From the NCBI GenBank assembly GCA_965247255.1, contig CBDFGS010000008.1, forward strand, positions 310,001 through 374,000: a DNA stretch of 64,000 nucleotides, written 5' to 3'. This document shows positions 1 through 14,500 of this stretch, in pieces; positions within the stretch are counted from its first letter, which is position 1, and each line of letters opens with the position of its first letter. The notes under the pieces are model-generated. The model was not told the origin of the DNA. It was given only the letters and a program-made list of their open reading frames with translations, and searched no databases. A program made the position numbers and the translations under genes. Source of the DNA: CBDFGS01 sp965247255 (GTDB lineage: Bacteria; Chloroflexota; Dehalococcoidia; Lucifugimonadales; CAUZJF01).

Positions 1-2512
1 TACTCCGACGTCGTCGTCGGGGCATACCGCTACGACAACGGGGAGGCCGACGAGGGCCGGGCCTACGTGTACCACGGCTCGGCAACGGGGCTGAGCGCCA
101 CCGCACACTGGACTACTGAGAGCAACCAGGCCAGCGCACTGTTCGGCGTCTCCGTAGGTACCGCAGGAGATGTTGACGGCGACGGCTACTCAGACGTCAT
201 CGTCGGGGCCCAGGCTTACGACAACGGGGAGACCGACGAGGGTCGTGCTTTCTTGTACCGGGGCTCGGCCGCCGGATTGAGCGCCACCGCCGCCTGGACG
301 GCCGAGAGCGACCAGGCCATCGCCCAGTTCGGCCATTCGGTCGGTACGGCGGGAGACGTGAACGGCGATGGCTACTCAGACGTGATCGTCGGGGCCGAGT
401 GGTACGACAACGGAGAGAGCGACGAGGGCCGTGCTTTCGTGTACCAGGGCTCGGCCACGGGGCTGAGCGCCACTCCTGCCTGGACGGCCGAGAGCGACCA
501 GGCCAGCGCAGCGTTCGGCGGGTCGGTGGGTACGGCGGGTGACGTGAACGGCGACGGCTACTCGGACGTCATCATAGGAGCGCCCTGGTACGACAGCGGG
601 GAGACCGACGAGGGCCGGGCCTTCGTGTACCACGGCAGTTCGGCTGGGCTCGCTACAGGCTCGGCCGACTGGACGGCTGAAATTGACCAGGTCAACGCCT
701 GGTTTGGCTACTTTGTGGGTACAACCGGAGACGTTAACGGGGACGGCTACTCTGATGTCATCGTCGGGGCATGGCTGTACGATAATGGAGAGACCGATGA
801 GGGCGGGGCCTTCGTGTACCACGGCAGTGCGGCTGGGCTTACTACAGGCTCGGGCGACTGGACGGCAGAGGGCGACCAGGCTAACGCGAGGTTCGGCGTC
901 TCGGTGGGTACGGCGGGAGACGTTAACGGCGACGGCTACTCGGACGTCATCGTCGGGGCACATAAGTACGACAGCGGGGAGATTGACGAGGGCTGGGCCT
1001 TCGTGTACCACGGCTCGGCCGTGGGGCTGAGCGCCACCGCCGACTGGACGGCCGAGGGCAACCAGACCTTGGCCCACTTCGGCAGCTCAGTGGGTACGGT
1101 GGGAGACGTGAACGGCGACGGCTATTCGGACGTAGTCGTCGGGGCACCCGAGTACGACAGCGGGCAGACCGACGAGGGCCGCGCCTTCGTGTTCCACGGC
1201 GCGGCCACGGGGCTCGGCGCCACCGCCGGCTGGACCGCCGAGAGCGACCAGGCTGGAGCCCTGTTCGGCGTTTCGGTGGGCACGGCGGGGGACGTGAACG
1301 GCGACGGCTATTCAGACGTCATCGTCGGGGCATGGCAGTACGACAACGGGCAGACCGACGAGGGCCGGGCCTTCGTGTACCACGGCTCGGCCGTGGGGCT
1401 GAGCGCCACCCCCGACTGGACGGCCGAGAGCGATCAGGCTGGAGCCCTGTTCGGCGTTTCGGTGGGCACGGCGGGAGACGTGAACGGCGACGGCTACTCA
1501 GACGTCATCGTCGGGGCATACCAGTACGACAACGGGGAGAGCAACGAGGGCCGGGCCTTCGTGTACCACGGCAGTTCGGCTGGGCTCACTACAGGCTCGG
1601 CCAATTGGACGGCCGAGAGCAACCAGGCCGGAGCCAGATTCGGCTACTCGGTGGGTACCGCGGGAGACGTGAACGGGGACGGCTACTCCGACGTCATCGT
1701 CGGGGCATACCAGTACGACAACGGACAGACCGACGAAGGCCGCGCCTTCGTGTACCACGGCTCGGCCACGGGGCTGAGCGCCACCGCCGGCTGGACGGCC
1801 GAGAGCGACCAGGCCGTCGCCCAGTTCGGCTACTCGGTGGGTACCGCGGGAGACGTGAACGGGGACGGCTACTCCGACGTCATCGTCGGGGCGCAATTCT
1901 ACGACAATGGGGAGACCGACGAGGGCCGGGCCTTCGTGTTCCACGGCGCGGCCGCGGGGCTGAGCGCCACCGCCGGCTGGACGGCCGAGAGCAACCAGGC
2001 CGACGCCCGCTTCGGCCGCTCGGTCGGTACGGCGGGAGACGTGGACGGCGACGGCTACTCAGACGTCATCGTCGGGGCATTCCTGTACGACAACGGGGAG
2101 GCCGACGAGGGTCGGGCCTTCGTGCACCATGGCAGTTCGGCTGGGCTCACTGCAGGCTCGGCCGATTGGACGGCCGAGGGCGACCAGGCCGGCGCCTCCT
2201 TCGGCATCTCGGTGGGCACGGCGGGAGACGTTAACGGCGACGGCTACTCAGACGTCATCGTCGGGGCCTACCGCTACGACAACGGGGAGACCGACGAGGG
2301 CCGGGCCTTCGTGTACCACGGCTCGGCGGCAGGGCCGATCGCCACCGCCGGCTGGACCGCCGAGAGCAACCAGGCCGGCGCCAACTTCGGCTGGTGGGTG
2401 GGTACGGCGGAAGACGTGAACGGCGACGGCTACTCCGACGTCATCGTCGGGGCATGGCTGTACGACAACGGGCAGACCGACGAGGGTCGGGCCTTCGTGT
2501 ATCACAGCGAGG
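1..2512 (+). repeat. FG-GAP repeat array 1 (14 copies, first partial)
   Basis: A unit of about 62-66 residues recurs, each with a calcium-loop-like D-V-N-G-D-G-Y-S-D-V segment followed by I-V-G-A and a Y-D-N-G turn. I count 14 occurrences of the loop, including the one at the left edge. The copies are very similar in DNA as well as protein, which implies recent tandem amplification or gene conversion. This is the integrin-alpha-like FG-GAP type, whose loops bind calcium in characterised relatives. Confidence 0.85.
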
Positions 2513-5500
2513 TCGTGAAGCCCGCTGGGACTTTCCTATTTAAGTGGGGCACGCAGGGTAGTGGCGATGGGCAGCTTAATGCTCCAGCGGGAGTGGGTGT
2601 GGGCCCTGGGGCCAACGTCTATGTAGCAGATACTGGCAATCACCGGATACACAAGTTCACCAGCGCGGGGGGTTTCCTCACAAAGTGGGGGAGCCAGGGC
2701 GTGGGAGATGGTCAGTTCGACACCCCCAGGAACATCGGAGTTGATGGCGATGGAAATGTGTATGTCCCCGATTATTCCAACCACCGGGTCCAAAAGTTCA
2801 CCTCCGCCGGTACGTTTATTACCAAGTGGGGAAGCAATGGCGTCGGCGACGGTGAGTTCAACGGCCCGTGGAGTCTCGCGGTTGACTCAGACGGCAACGT
2901 GTATGTATCGGACAGCTCGAACCATCGAATTCAGAAGTTCACCTCCGCAGGGGTATTCTTGATCGAGTGGGGAAGCCAGGGCACGGGCGATGGCCAGTTC
3001 AGCAGTCCCAGGGGGATAGCAGTAGACGCCAGCGGCAACGTATATGTTGGCGACGCCGGCAACCATCGCATTCAAAAGTTCACGTCCGGCGGTGCCTTCC
3101 TTACCAAGTGGGGGAGCCAGGGAAGTGGAGATGGCCAGCTAGATTTCCCCGATGGGGTAGCAACGGACGCCTGGGGTAACGTCTATGTCGCGGACTCAGG
3201 GAATTCCCGGATTCAGAAGTTTAGTTCGGACGGTACATTCCTCGCCAAATGGGGCAGCTCGGGAAGCGGGGATGGTCAGTTCTCCAATGTTCAAGGGATT
3301 GCCGTAGACTCTGAGGGGAATGCTTTCGTAGCCGATACTGGGAACCATCGAATTCAGGCTTTCGCATCGGGTGAGGCCACCTCGCCGCTGCTGCCTCCAC
3401 TGTGGGTGACGAACCTCAACGACAGCGGCCCCGGATCATTGCGCCGGACCATCGCCGACTCCACCGTCGGCGGCACGATCAAGTTCAACGTCACCGGCAC
3501 CATCACCCTCACCTCTGGCCAGCTCACCATCGACAAGGACCTGACCATCCAGGGCCCCGGTGCGTCCAGCCTGAGCATCAGCGGCAACAACGCCAGCCGC
3601 ATATTCGAGATCAGCAGCACAAGCAGCGTCGCGATCTCCGGCGTCACGATCACGAACGGCAACGTCGTGGGAACCGGCGGCGGCGTGCGCAACAGCGGCA
3701 CACTGACGCTCAGGGACATCACGCTCACGGCTAACACGGTCACTCTCGATTCCGGCCCCAACAAGGCAGAGGGGGGTGCCGTCCATAACTCGGGCACGCT
3801 CACCGTTATCAGTAGCTCCCTGACGAGCAACTCCGCGACTGGGGGCAGCGGGCATGGCCGCGGCGGCGCCATCAACAACACGGGGTCGCTGACGGTGACC
3901 GGCAGCACGATAAGCGGCAACAGCGCCACCGGAAGCGCGGGTAACAGCGAGGGCGGTGGCATCGAGATCGTGTCCGGCGGAGTGGTCACGGTGAGCGACA
4001 GCACGATTAGCGGCAACTCTACGACCTGGGGCGGCGGGATCTATGTGAGCAACGGCTCCCTGACCATCACGAACACTACGATCAGCGGGAACTCGGCGAG
4101 CTGGAAAAGCGGCGGAATCGGCGTGTATGACAGTCACACGATGGCCGCCTACAACAGCACGATCAGCGGAAACACCGCCACGAACTCCACCGGGGGTATC
4201 CACCTCTGGCCCAACGCCACCGCGACGCTGGCCAACACCATCGTCGCCGGTAACTCGGGCGACTGCTTCCCGCACGACGCCACGTCCATCGTCAACTCGC
4301 TCGGATACAACCTGGACAGCGACGGGAGCTGCGGCCTCTCCGGCACGGGCGACAAGTCCGGCGTCAGCGCCAGCCTGGGCGCCCTGGCCGACAACGGCGG
4401 CTCCACCAAGACCCATGCCCTACTCGCTGGCAGCCTCGCCATCGACGCCGGCAACCCCGCGCTGCCCGGCAGCGGCGGCTCAGCCTGCGCAGCTACCGAC
4501 CAGCGCAGCTCGTCACGTCCGCAAGGAGCGCGGTGCGACATCGGGGCCTTTGAATCGCCCGTGGCCACCGCGCTCACCGTCAGCAACCTCAACGACAGCG
4601 GCCCCGGCTCACTGCGCCGGACCATCGCCGATTCTACCGCCGGGGGCACGATCAAGTTCAACGTCACCGGCACCATAACCCTGACCTCGGGCCAGCTCAC
4701 CATCGACAAGGACCTGACCATTCAGGGCCATGGAGCGTCGAGCCTGAGCATCAGCGGCAACAACGCCAGCCGCGTGTTGGAGATCAGCAGCACGAGCACC
4801 GTGGCGATCTCCGGTGTCACCATCAAGGACGGCAGCAGCGCATCCGGCGGTGGCGTTGTAAATAACGGGACTCTTAGCTTGAGCGACAGTACCGTGACAG
4901 GCAACACTGCTACCACCGGCGACGGCGGCGGCATATTCAACATCGGCACGCTCACGCTAGCCAGAAGCACTGTCAGGGGGAACACCGCCAGTGGGTCGGG
5001 CAGCACAGGCGGAGCCGGAATTATTAACAGCGGCACGACCACCGTTACCAATAGCACCATCAGCGGCAACAGTGGGACCGGTAACGGCAACTCATCTGGC
5101 GCGGGCATCTACAACTACAACGAAGGCGCCGTGACAATCGCCAACAGCACCATAAGCAAGAATAGTGCCAGCAACACCGGCGGGGGATTGTTCAACGACA
5201 GCGGTATTGTGGACCTGGTCAACACGATAGTCGCCGACAACACGGCTCCCAGCCGCCCCGACTGCTTCGGCTCCATATCGTCTTCCGGATACAACGTTAT
5301 CGGCGATACCACCGGCTGCAGCTTTACCGCGACCACCGGCGACCTCACCGACGTCAGCGCTTCGCTCGGTGCACTCGCCGACAACGGCGGCCCCACCAAA
5401 ACCCACGCCCTCCCCGCCGGTAGCCCCGCCATCGACGCCGGCAACCCCGCGGCGCCTGGAAGCGGCGGCTCAGCCTGCGACGCTACCGACCAACGCGGCT

Positions 5501-8500
5501 CGTCCCGTCCGCAAGGAGCGCGGTGCGACATCGGGGCGTTCGAGTCGCCCCTTGCCACCGCGCTCACCGTCAGCAACTTCAACGACAGCGGCCCCGGCTC
5601 ACTGCGCCGGACCATCGCCGAGTCCACCCCTGGCGGCACGATCAAGTTCAACGTCACCGGCACCATCACCCTCACGTCCGGCCAGCTCACCATCGACAAA
5701 GCCCTCACCATCAAGGGCCCAGGGGCGTCGAGCCTCAGCATCAGCGGCAACAACGCCAGCCGCGTGTTCGAGGTCAACAGCGGGGTCACCGCCACCATCT
5801 CCGGCGTGACCGTCCGCGACGGCAACGTCACAGGCAACGGGGGTGGGATCACGGTCAGCGGCACGCTAACCGTGGACAGCAGCACCATCGCCAGCAACAC
5901 GGCGAGCAACAACGGCGGGGGAATCAACACAAACTCCGGCAGCACTCTGACGGTGAGCAACAGCACCATAAGCCAGAACACGGCCACGTTCGGCGCCGGC
6001 GTACACAACAACTTCGCCACTCTGACCATCGCCAGCAGCGCCGTAAGCAACAACAACGGCACCGGCGTGCGGAACGCGGGCGCACCCGCAACGCTAACGA
6101 TGACCGGCAGCACCGTTAGCGACAACAGCGGCCATGGCGTCCTGAATATTCAGGGAACGGCCACAATCGATTCCAGCGACATCAGCCGCAACATCTCGAC
6201 CGCCGGAGGCGGAATTCGCAACCAGGGTGTCATGACCGTGACCAACAGCACGGTCAGCGAGAACACCAAGCCAAGCGGTACGGGCAATGGCGGCGGAATC
6301 AATAACAACATCGGCGGCAAGCTCACCCTCATAAACACCACCATCAGCGCGAACACCTCCACGTTCGGCGGCGGCATATATAACGCCGACACGCTGACCC
6401 TGGTGAACAGCACCGTCAGCGGCAACACCGCCACCAGTCTTGGCGGCGGCATCCACGACTCATCGGCGACGACGACCCTCGCCAACACGATCGCGGCTGG
6501 AAACTCGGCGCCCTCGAGCCCGGACTGCGACGGCTCTGTCACGTCCCAGGGCTACAACCTCATCGGCAGCACCTCCGGCTGCAGCTTCACCGCCACCACC
6601 GGCGATCTGACCAACGTCGCCGCCAGCCTCGGCGCCCTCGCCGATAACGGCGGCCTCACCAAGACCCACGCGCTGCTGGCCGGCAGCCCCGCCATCGACG
6701 CCGGCAACCCAGCGCTGCCCGGAAGCGGCGGCAGCGCCTGCGCCGCCGTCGACCAGCGCGGCTTCTCTCGCCCTCACGGCGTCCGCTGCGACATCGGCGC
6801 CTTCGAACTCTTCCAGATGCCCCAAGAGGCCAAGCTGACTGCCGGCGATGGAGCGTCGGGCGACCTGTTCGGGCAGTTCGTGTCCCTCAGCGCCGACACG
6901 ATGGTAGTGGGCGCTCAGACCGATGACGATAACGGGAGCGATTCCGGCTCGGCGTACGTGTTCGTCAACTCGTCAGCCGCATGGACGCAGCAGGCGAAAC
7001 TTGTTTCCAGCGACATCGGCGCCGGGGATAACTTCGGAGGTTCCGCCGCTATCAGCGGGGAGACCATCGCGATGGGGGCGCGTCTCAACGACGATGCCGG
7101 CACGGACTCAGGCTCCGCATACGTCTTTGTCCGCAGCGGCAACGCATGGAGCCAGCAGGCAAAGCTGACTTCGGCCGATGCCGCTGGCGGCGACCAGTTC
7201 GGTGAGTCGGTGGCCATCGACGGCGATACGGTCGTCGTGGGAGCGCGCTTCGACGACGACAATGGCGGCGATTCGGGGTCGGCATACGTGTTTGTAAGGA
7301 GCGGCGCCACCTGGGCTCAGCAGGCCAAACTCACTGCCGGCGACGGCCAGGCCGGGGACAACTTCGGCTGGTCGGTGGCTGTCAAAGGGGACACCGTTGT
7401 AGTCGGGGCGCGCGCCGACGACGACAACGGGACCGACTCTGGTTCGGCCTATGTATTCGTCCGAAGCGGTACCACGTGGACCCAGCAAGCCAAGCTCTCC
7501 GCTAGCGACGGCGCCGCGGGCGACGAGTTCGCTTACTCTGTCACCGTGTCGGGTGATACCGCAGTAATCGGAGCGATACTCGACGACGACGCAGGGACCT
7601 CCTCGGGCTCGGCTTATGTTTTCGTAAGGAGCGGAGGTACCTGGACACAGCAGCAGAAGCTAACGTCTTCCGACGCTGCTGCAGGTGATACCTTCGGGGC
7701 TTCGCTCGCCATCCGGAACAATACCGCAGTTATCGGGGCTCTCAACGATGACCACGCAGCTACAAGCGACGGCTCCGCGTACGTCTTCGTCCGGACCGGA
7801 GGCACGTGGACGCAGCAGGCCAAGCTCGCCGCTGCGGACCCCTCTGCGGAGCACCGCTTCGGAGGAGCCGTCTCGCTCAGCGATGGTACCGCGGCGGTCG
7901 GGGCATACCTTGACGACGACAGGGCAACCGACGCCGGCGCCGTTTACGTCTTCGAGACCGGCGCGGACCTCCGCATCGCCAAATCCGTCTCGCCCGACCC
8001 CGTCGTCGCTGGCGGCACGCTCACCTACACGCTCACCGTCACCAATGCCGGCCCCAGCACGTCCACCGGCGTTGCCATCACCGACACGCTGCCCGCGGGC
8101 GTGAGCTTCGTCTCGAGCACTGGCGGCGGTCTAGGCAAGATCGCGTTCCACTCCAACCGGAGCGGCGGCTTCTTTCAGATATATGTGATGGAGGCCGACG
8201 GCTCCAACGTGACACAGCTCACCAACACCTCGGCGCGCAACGCGGAGCCGGCCTGGTCCCCTGACGGTTCCAAGATCGCTTTCTATTCACAGCGCGACGG
8301 TAACCAGGAGATCTACGTAATGGACGCCGATGGGTCCAACCAGACGCGCATCACGACGAACACCGCGGACGATCGCAGGCCAGCCTGGTCACCGGATGGC
8401 GCGAAGATCGCGTTCCAGTCCGTTAGAGACGGAAACTGGGAAGTTTACGTGATGAACGCGGACGGCTCCAATCAGACCAATCTCACTAACCAGCCCACCC

Positions 8501-11500
8501 AAGAGGAAGGGCCGGTATGGTCACCTGACGGCAGCAAGATTGCTTATTTCTCTCTCTTCGGAGGCAACGAAGAGGTCTTTGTGATGAATGCCGACGGCTC
8601 CAACCAGACCAACCTGACTTCACATTCTGCCCATGACGAGGGGCCGGACTGGTCGCCCGACGGCACCAAGATAGCCTTCCGCTCGCACAGAGATGGCGAC
8701 CAGGATATTTACGTAATGGACGCCGATGGGTCCAATCAGACCCAGTTGGCGGATCTTCCCGCGGACCAGGGGGACCCCGTGTGGTCCCGCGACGGTACCA
8801 AGATCGCGTTTCCTTCCCTCCAGGACGGCAACTACGAAATCTACTCGATGAACGCCGACGGGTCGAGCCAGACCAGGCTCACCGACAACGCTGCCAACGA
8901 CCACGCTCCGGACTGGCAACCCGGCTGCACGCATTCGAGCGACGCCGTCACTTGCGCTCTCGGCTCGCTTGGTCCAGGCGCCACCACGTCCGTGTCCATC
9001 ACCGTAAGCGTGCCCGCGACGACGACGCACGGCACAATCCTGACGAACACCGCGACCACGACGGCCAACCAGACCGACCCGAATAGCGCCAACAACATCG
9101 CCACCGCCACGACCACGGTGGAGCGCCGCGCCGACCTGTCGGTTACTAAGACAGACTCGCCGGACCCTGTAGCCGCGGGCGGCACGCTCACCTACACGCT
9201 CACCGTCATCAACGACGGCCCCTCGGAGGCCACCAGCGTCACCCTCACCGACCCGCTGCCGGCGGGGGTGAGCTTTGCCTCGGTGACATCGTCGGCGACA
9301 TCGGCCAGCAAGATCGTTTTCTTCTCTGACCGCGACGGTGACAGAGAGATCTACATAATGAACGCCGATGGGTCCGACCAGACCCGCCTAACGTCTTCTG
9401 CAGGGAGCGACCAGTCACCCTCGATCTCGCCCGACGGCACGAGGATCACCTTCTCGTCGACGCGAGGTGGCGCGTCGGACGAGATTTACGTGATGAACCT
9501 CGATGGATCAAGCCAGACGCGTCTGACCAATAACGGCGCCGGTGAGAGCTCTCCGTCGTGGTGCGCGAACGACCGGATCGCCTTCGCGTCCATCCGCGAT
9601 GGCCAGTGGGAAATTTACGTGATGGACGCGGTTGACAGTGACGGCGATGGCAACGCGGATAACCAGACCAGGTTGACCTCCACTGGCGCCCACGAAACGA
9701 CAGTCGCGTGTTCCGGGGACGGGAGCAAGATCGCGTTTGATTCGGGCAGAGATGGCAACGCTGAGCTCTACGTCATGAATGCCGACGGCACCGATCAGAC
9801 CAGACTCACCAACTCGGGTGGTTCGGATCACTCGCCTGAGTGGTCTCCGGACGGCGAAAAGATATCCTGGGCCTGCCCAGCTCCCGCTGGCATGGGCGTG
9901 ATCTGCGTGATGAACGCCGATGGCACAGGACAGGTGGAGATCACGGATGGAACGGCTCAGGACAATCCTCCTGCGGCCTGGTCGCCGGACGGCACGAAGC
10001 TCGCGTTTCACTCCAACCGCGACGGCGATTTTGAGATATACGCGATGAATCCCGACGGTACCGGCGTCGAAAAGATCACCAACGTCTCTGGGCTCGACGG
10101 AGGCGCTTCGTGGGGAGGAGCCCCCGCGTGCGGCCACTCCAGCGGCGCCGTCACTTGCTCCCTGGGTGCGCTGGCCGCCGGCGCCACCACTACCGTCACG
10201 ATCACCGTCACCGTGGCCGCCACCACGACCGGCACGCTCACCAACACGGCGAGCGTCTCCGCCACCGAGACCGATCCCGTCGCCAACAACACGAGCACGG
10301 CGACGACCACCGTCGTCCAACGCGCTGACCTGTCGGTCACCAAGGCGGGCTCGCCCGACCCTGTGGCCGCGGGCGGTGCCCTCGCCTACACGCTCACCGT
10401 CGCCAACGCGGGCCCGTCGTCGGCCACGGGCGTCACCGTGACCGACACCTTGCCCGCGGGGGTGACCGCGATAGCCACGACCACCGGCGTCGGCCAGTTC
10501 GCGCAGGTCTCGGGCGCGGACCTGCGTCTGCTGCATCCCAGCGCCGGCGGGGTGCGTATCGGCGACTACTACTACGTAGTGTCCGGCGAGATACAGAGCC
10601 GCGGGGTCTTTACGCCGCAAATAGAGCGGGCGAAGGTCCTTGGGGACGGCAACCTGGGACCGTGGGAGGTGGCGGCAACGCTGCCGGCGTCCAGAGACAA
10701 CGCCGTCGTAGCAGCCACCGATAGCGACATCTACATCCTCGGCGACCACCCCGGCAGCACGCTGGTGGAGCGGGTGCCGGTGGCCGCCGACGGCTCTCTT
10801 GGCGCCCCCGTCACCGATCGCGCCATGGCTACGGCTCGGTACCGCGGAGGCGCCATGGTGCACGGCGGGTTCCTCTACATCATCGGCGGTGCCGACAACG
10901 CGCTGTCGCCAGCCCACCTGGACTCCGTAGAGCGCGCTCCCATCAACGCGGGCGGCAGTCTGGGAACCTGGGAGACGCTGCCATCACTACCGACGCCGCT
11001 GTCAGCGTTCGCTCTGGCCAAGACGGCCAAATACGTCTGGCTTCTGGGGGGCGACACGCCGTCAGGGCTCGCCACGACTACCGTCAGGGCGAAATTGCTG
11101 CCCGGAGGGGCCGTCGGGCCGTGGGAGACTCTCTCCGTTGGCGTCGAGACGCGCTGGCTGCCATCAGCTCTCGCCGTGGGTAACTGCATCTTCTTCGTTG
11201 GGGAGCACAACACGACAGTCGGCGATCAGGTCGATTGCATCCGCTTGGACGTCAACGAGGATGTAGTCGAAGTAGTCGCCCAGCCTAACATGACGGTCCC
11301 TCGATTCCACTCGAATGTGTTCACCGATGGCAGCTACCTATTCGTCACTGGGGGAGCCAGCGACGCGGGCGGACTGAATGGGTGGAAGATCACGGAGCGC
11401 GCCACGCTGATCAACGACGCGCCGCCGGGTTGCAGCCGCTCAGGCGGCGGCATCTCCTGCGGCCTGGGCACCCTGGCCAGCGGCGCCACTACCACTCTGA

Positions 11501-14500
11501 CCATCACCGTCACGGTGGACGCCACCACCACCGGTACGCTCACCAACGTGGCCGGCGTCACCAGCGACGCCACCGACCCTGTCGCCGCCAACAACACCAG
11601 CACCGCGACCACGACCGTCACCCAGCAGGCGGACCTGTCGGTGAGCAAGGGCGCATTGTCGGAGCCGGCGGCGTCGGGAGGCACCCTCACCTATACCATC
11701 ACCGTCGCCAACGACGGGCCCTCGCCCGCGGAGGACGTCACGCTCACCGACACGCTGCCGGCAGGGGTGACCTTCGTTTCGGCGACCTCGTCGCCCCCGC
11801 TTAGCGGCAGGATCACCTTCCGCTCCGACAGGGACGGCAACTTTGAGATATACGTTATGAACGCTGATGGCTCCAACCAGACGCGTCTCACCAATGACTC
11901 AGCCGCTGATTATGGGCCTGCCTGGTCCCGCGACGGCACCAAGATAGCCTTCCAGTCCTTCAGGGACGGCAACGGTGAGATATATGTGATGAACGCCGAC
12001 GGTTCCGGCCAGACTAGACTCACCACTAACTCCGGTAATGATGCAGATCCCGCCTGGTCTCCCGATGGTACCAAGATCGCTTTCTGGTCTAACCGTCATG
12101 GCAACGGAGAGATCTATGTGATGAACGCCGATGGCTCCGATCAGACCAGGCTCACCAACAAAACAACTCATCAGGAGGGCCCTTCCTGGTCACCCGACGG
12201 TGCCAGAATCGCCTTTATGTCCAAACTCGCCCATGTCGGCCAGTGGGACATATACGTGATCAACGCCGACGGCTCTAACGAGACCCGCTTAACCTTCAAC
12301 CAATACGATGACTTCCAACCCGCCTGGGCCTGGGACGGCAGTAAGTTCGCCTTTGTCTCCACAAGGGACGGCGAGTGTGACGCGAGCCTTGCCTCTTGTA
12401 ACCGAGACCGAGAGATCTACGTGATGAATGCCGACGGCACGGGCCAAAGCCGCCTGACCAACAACTCGGCTTTTGATAATTCACCAGCCTGGTCTTCTGA
12501 CGGCTCCAAGATCGCCTTTATCTCTGATAGAGACGGTAACCGACAGATCTACGTGATGAATGCCGACGGTTCCAACCAGACCCGCCTCAGCAACAACCTA
12601 GCCTCTGATTCCAACCCAGACTGGTTTGGCGGCAGCTCTAAGCGATGCACGCATGCCGCCGGTTCCGTCACCTGCGCCCTCGGCACGCTGAACGCCGGCT
12701 CCACGACCACCGTCGCCATCACTGTCCGTGTGGGCGCCACCACCACCGGCGTAATCACCAACACCGCCAGCATCACCAGCACGACGCCCGACCCCGTCAC
12801 CGCCAACAACACCACTACCGCCACCACCACCGTCGTCCAACTCGCCGACCTCTCGGTGACCAAGGTCGCGTCACCTGACCCTGCGGCATCCGGCGGGTCA
12901 CTCACGTACACGATTACCGTCACCAACGACGGCCCCTCCGACGCCACCGCGGTCACGCTGACCGACACGCTGCCGGTGGGGGTGAGCTTCGTGTCGGTCA
13001 CATCGTCGGCGACATCGACCAGCAAGATCGCGTTTTCCTCGAACAGAGACGGGGACACAGAGATCTACATCATGAACGCCGATGGCTCACAGCAGACTCG
13101 GCTGACGTCATCGGTCGGGCCCGACCAGTCGCCCTCGATCTCGCCGGATGGTACGAGGATCACGTTCGAATCGACGCGCGGTGGGGCCTCGGACGAGATC
13201 TATGTGATGAACGTCGACGGCTCGGGTCAGACGCGGTTGACCAACAACGGCGTCGACGAGAGCTCTGCGTCTTGGTGTGGCAACGACCGGATCGCCTTCG
13301 CGTCAATTCGAGACGGTCAGTGGGAGATCTACGTAATGGACGCCGACGGGTCGGACCAGACCCGGCTTACCTTCACAGGCGCGCATGAGACCACCGTCGC
13401 CTGTTCCCGTGACGGGACCAAGATCGCGTTTGAGTCGGCCGCCGACATATACGTTATGAACGCCGACGGCACCAACCAGACGAGGCTGACTAACTCCGCT
13501 GGATCGGATAGTACACCGGAGTGGTCCCCCGATGGCACCAAGATCTCGTGGAATTGCCCTGCTCCCCCTGGCAAGGGCAACGTCTGCGTTATGAACTCCG
13601 ATGGCACCGGGCAGGCGACCATCACAGACGGCTCCAATGTCGACACTGCTCCTGCGGCCTGGTCGCCGGACGGCACGAAGCTAGCATTCCACTCAAACCG
13701 AGACGGCGACAGTGAGATCTACGTGATGAACATCGACGGGACTGGGATAGAGAGGATCACTAACGTCCCTGGGGTCGACGGGGGCCCTTCGTGGGGAGGA
13801 GCCTCCGCGTGCAGCCAGTCCGGTGGTACCGTCACCTGCTCCCTCGGCACACTTCCCGTCGGCTCTAGCACAACGGTCACCATCACCGTTGCGGTGGCCG
13901 CCACTACGATGGGCGCCATCGGCAACACCGTCGGCGTGTCCAGCGCCGTCACCGACCCCGTCGCCGCCAACAACACCACCACCGCGACCACCACGGTCAC
14001 GCGGCAGGCCGACCTGTCGGTGTCCAAGACCGACTCACGCGACCCGGTCCTCGCCGGCGAGGAGATTATGTACACCCTCGTCGTCACCAACGACGGCCCC
14101 TCCGACGCTACGGGGGTCACGCTCACCGACATCCTGCCTTCGGGGGTGACCTTCACGTCCAGCACGCCACCCAAGACGGAGAAGATAGTCTTCAAGTCGT
14201 TCCGGGACGGCGACTTTGAACTCTACGCTATGGACCGGGATGGCTCAGGACAGGCCAGGTTGACCTTCGCTCCTGGCCAGGACCAGGCGGCTTCGATCTC
14301 CCCAGATGGGACCAGGGTTGCTTTCGGGTCGGTTCGGGACGGAGCGACCATCGAGGTCTACGTGATGGACATCGACGGCTCCAATGTAACGCGGCTCACT
14401 ACGAACAGCGTCGACGACAACAACCCCTCCTGGTGCTCGAAAACGCGGATCGCTTTCGCGTCGATTCGCGACGGGCAGTGGGAGGTCTACATCATGAACA

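Noticed and set aside
1..2512. CRISPR-like regular repeats
   Set aside because: The ~190-bp periodicity is coding FG-GAP repeats in one open frame, with no short repeats and unique spacers. No CRISPR array or cas gene was seen.
9508..10917. Long minus-strand ORF (469 codons) and many others antisense to the giant gene
   Set aside because: They mirror the DUF11/PD40 coding strand, recur at each repeat, and arise from high GC and repetitive codons; the + frame has clear domains throughout.
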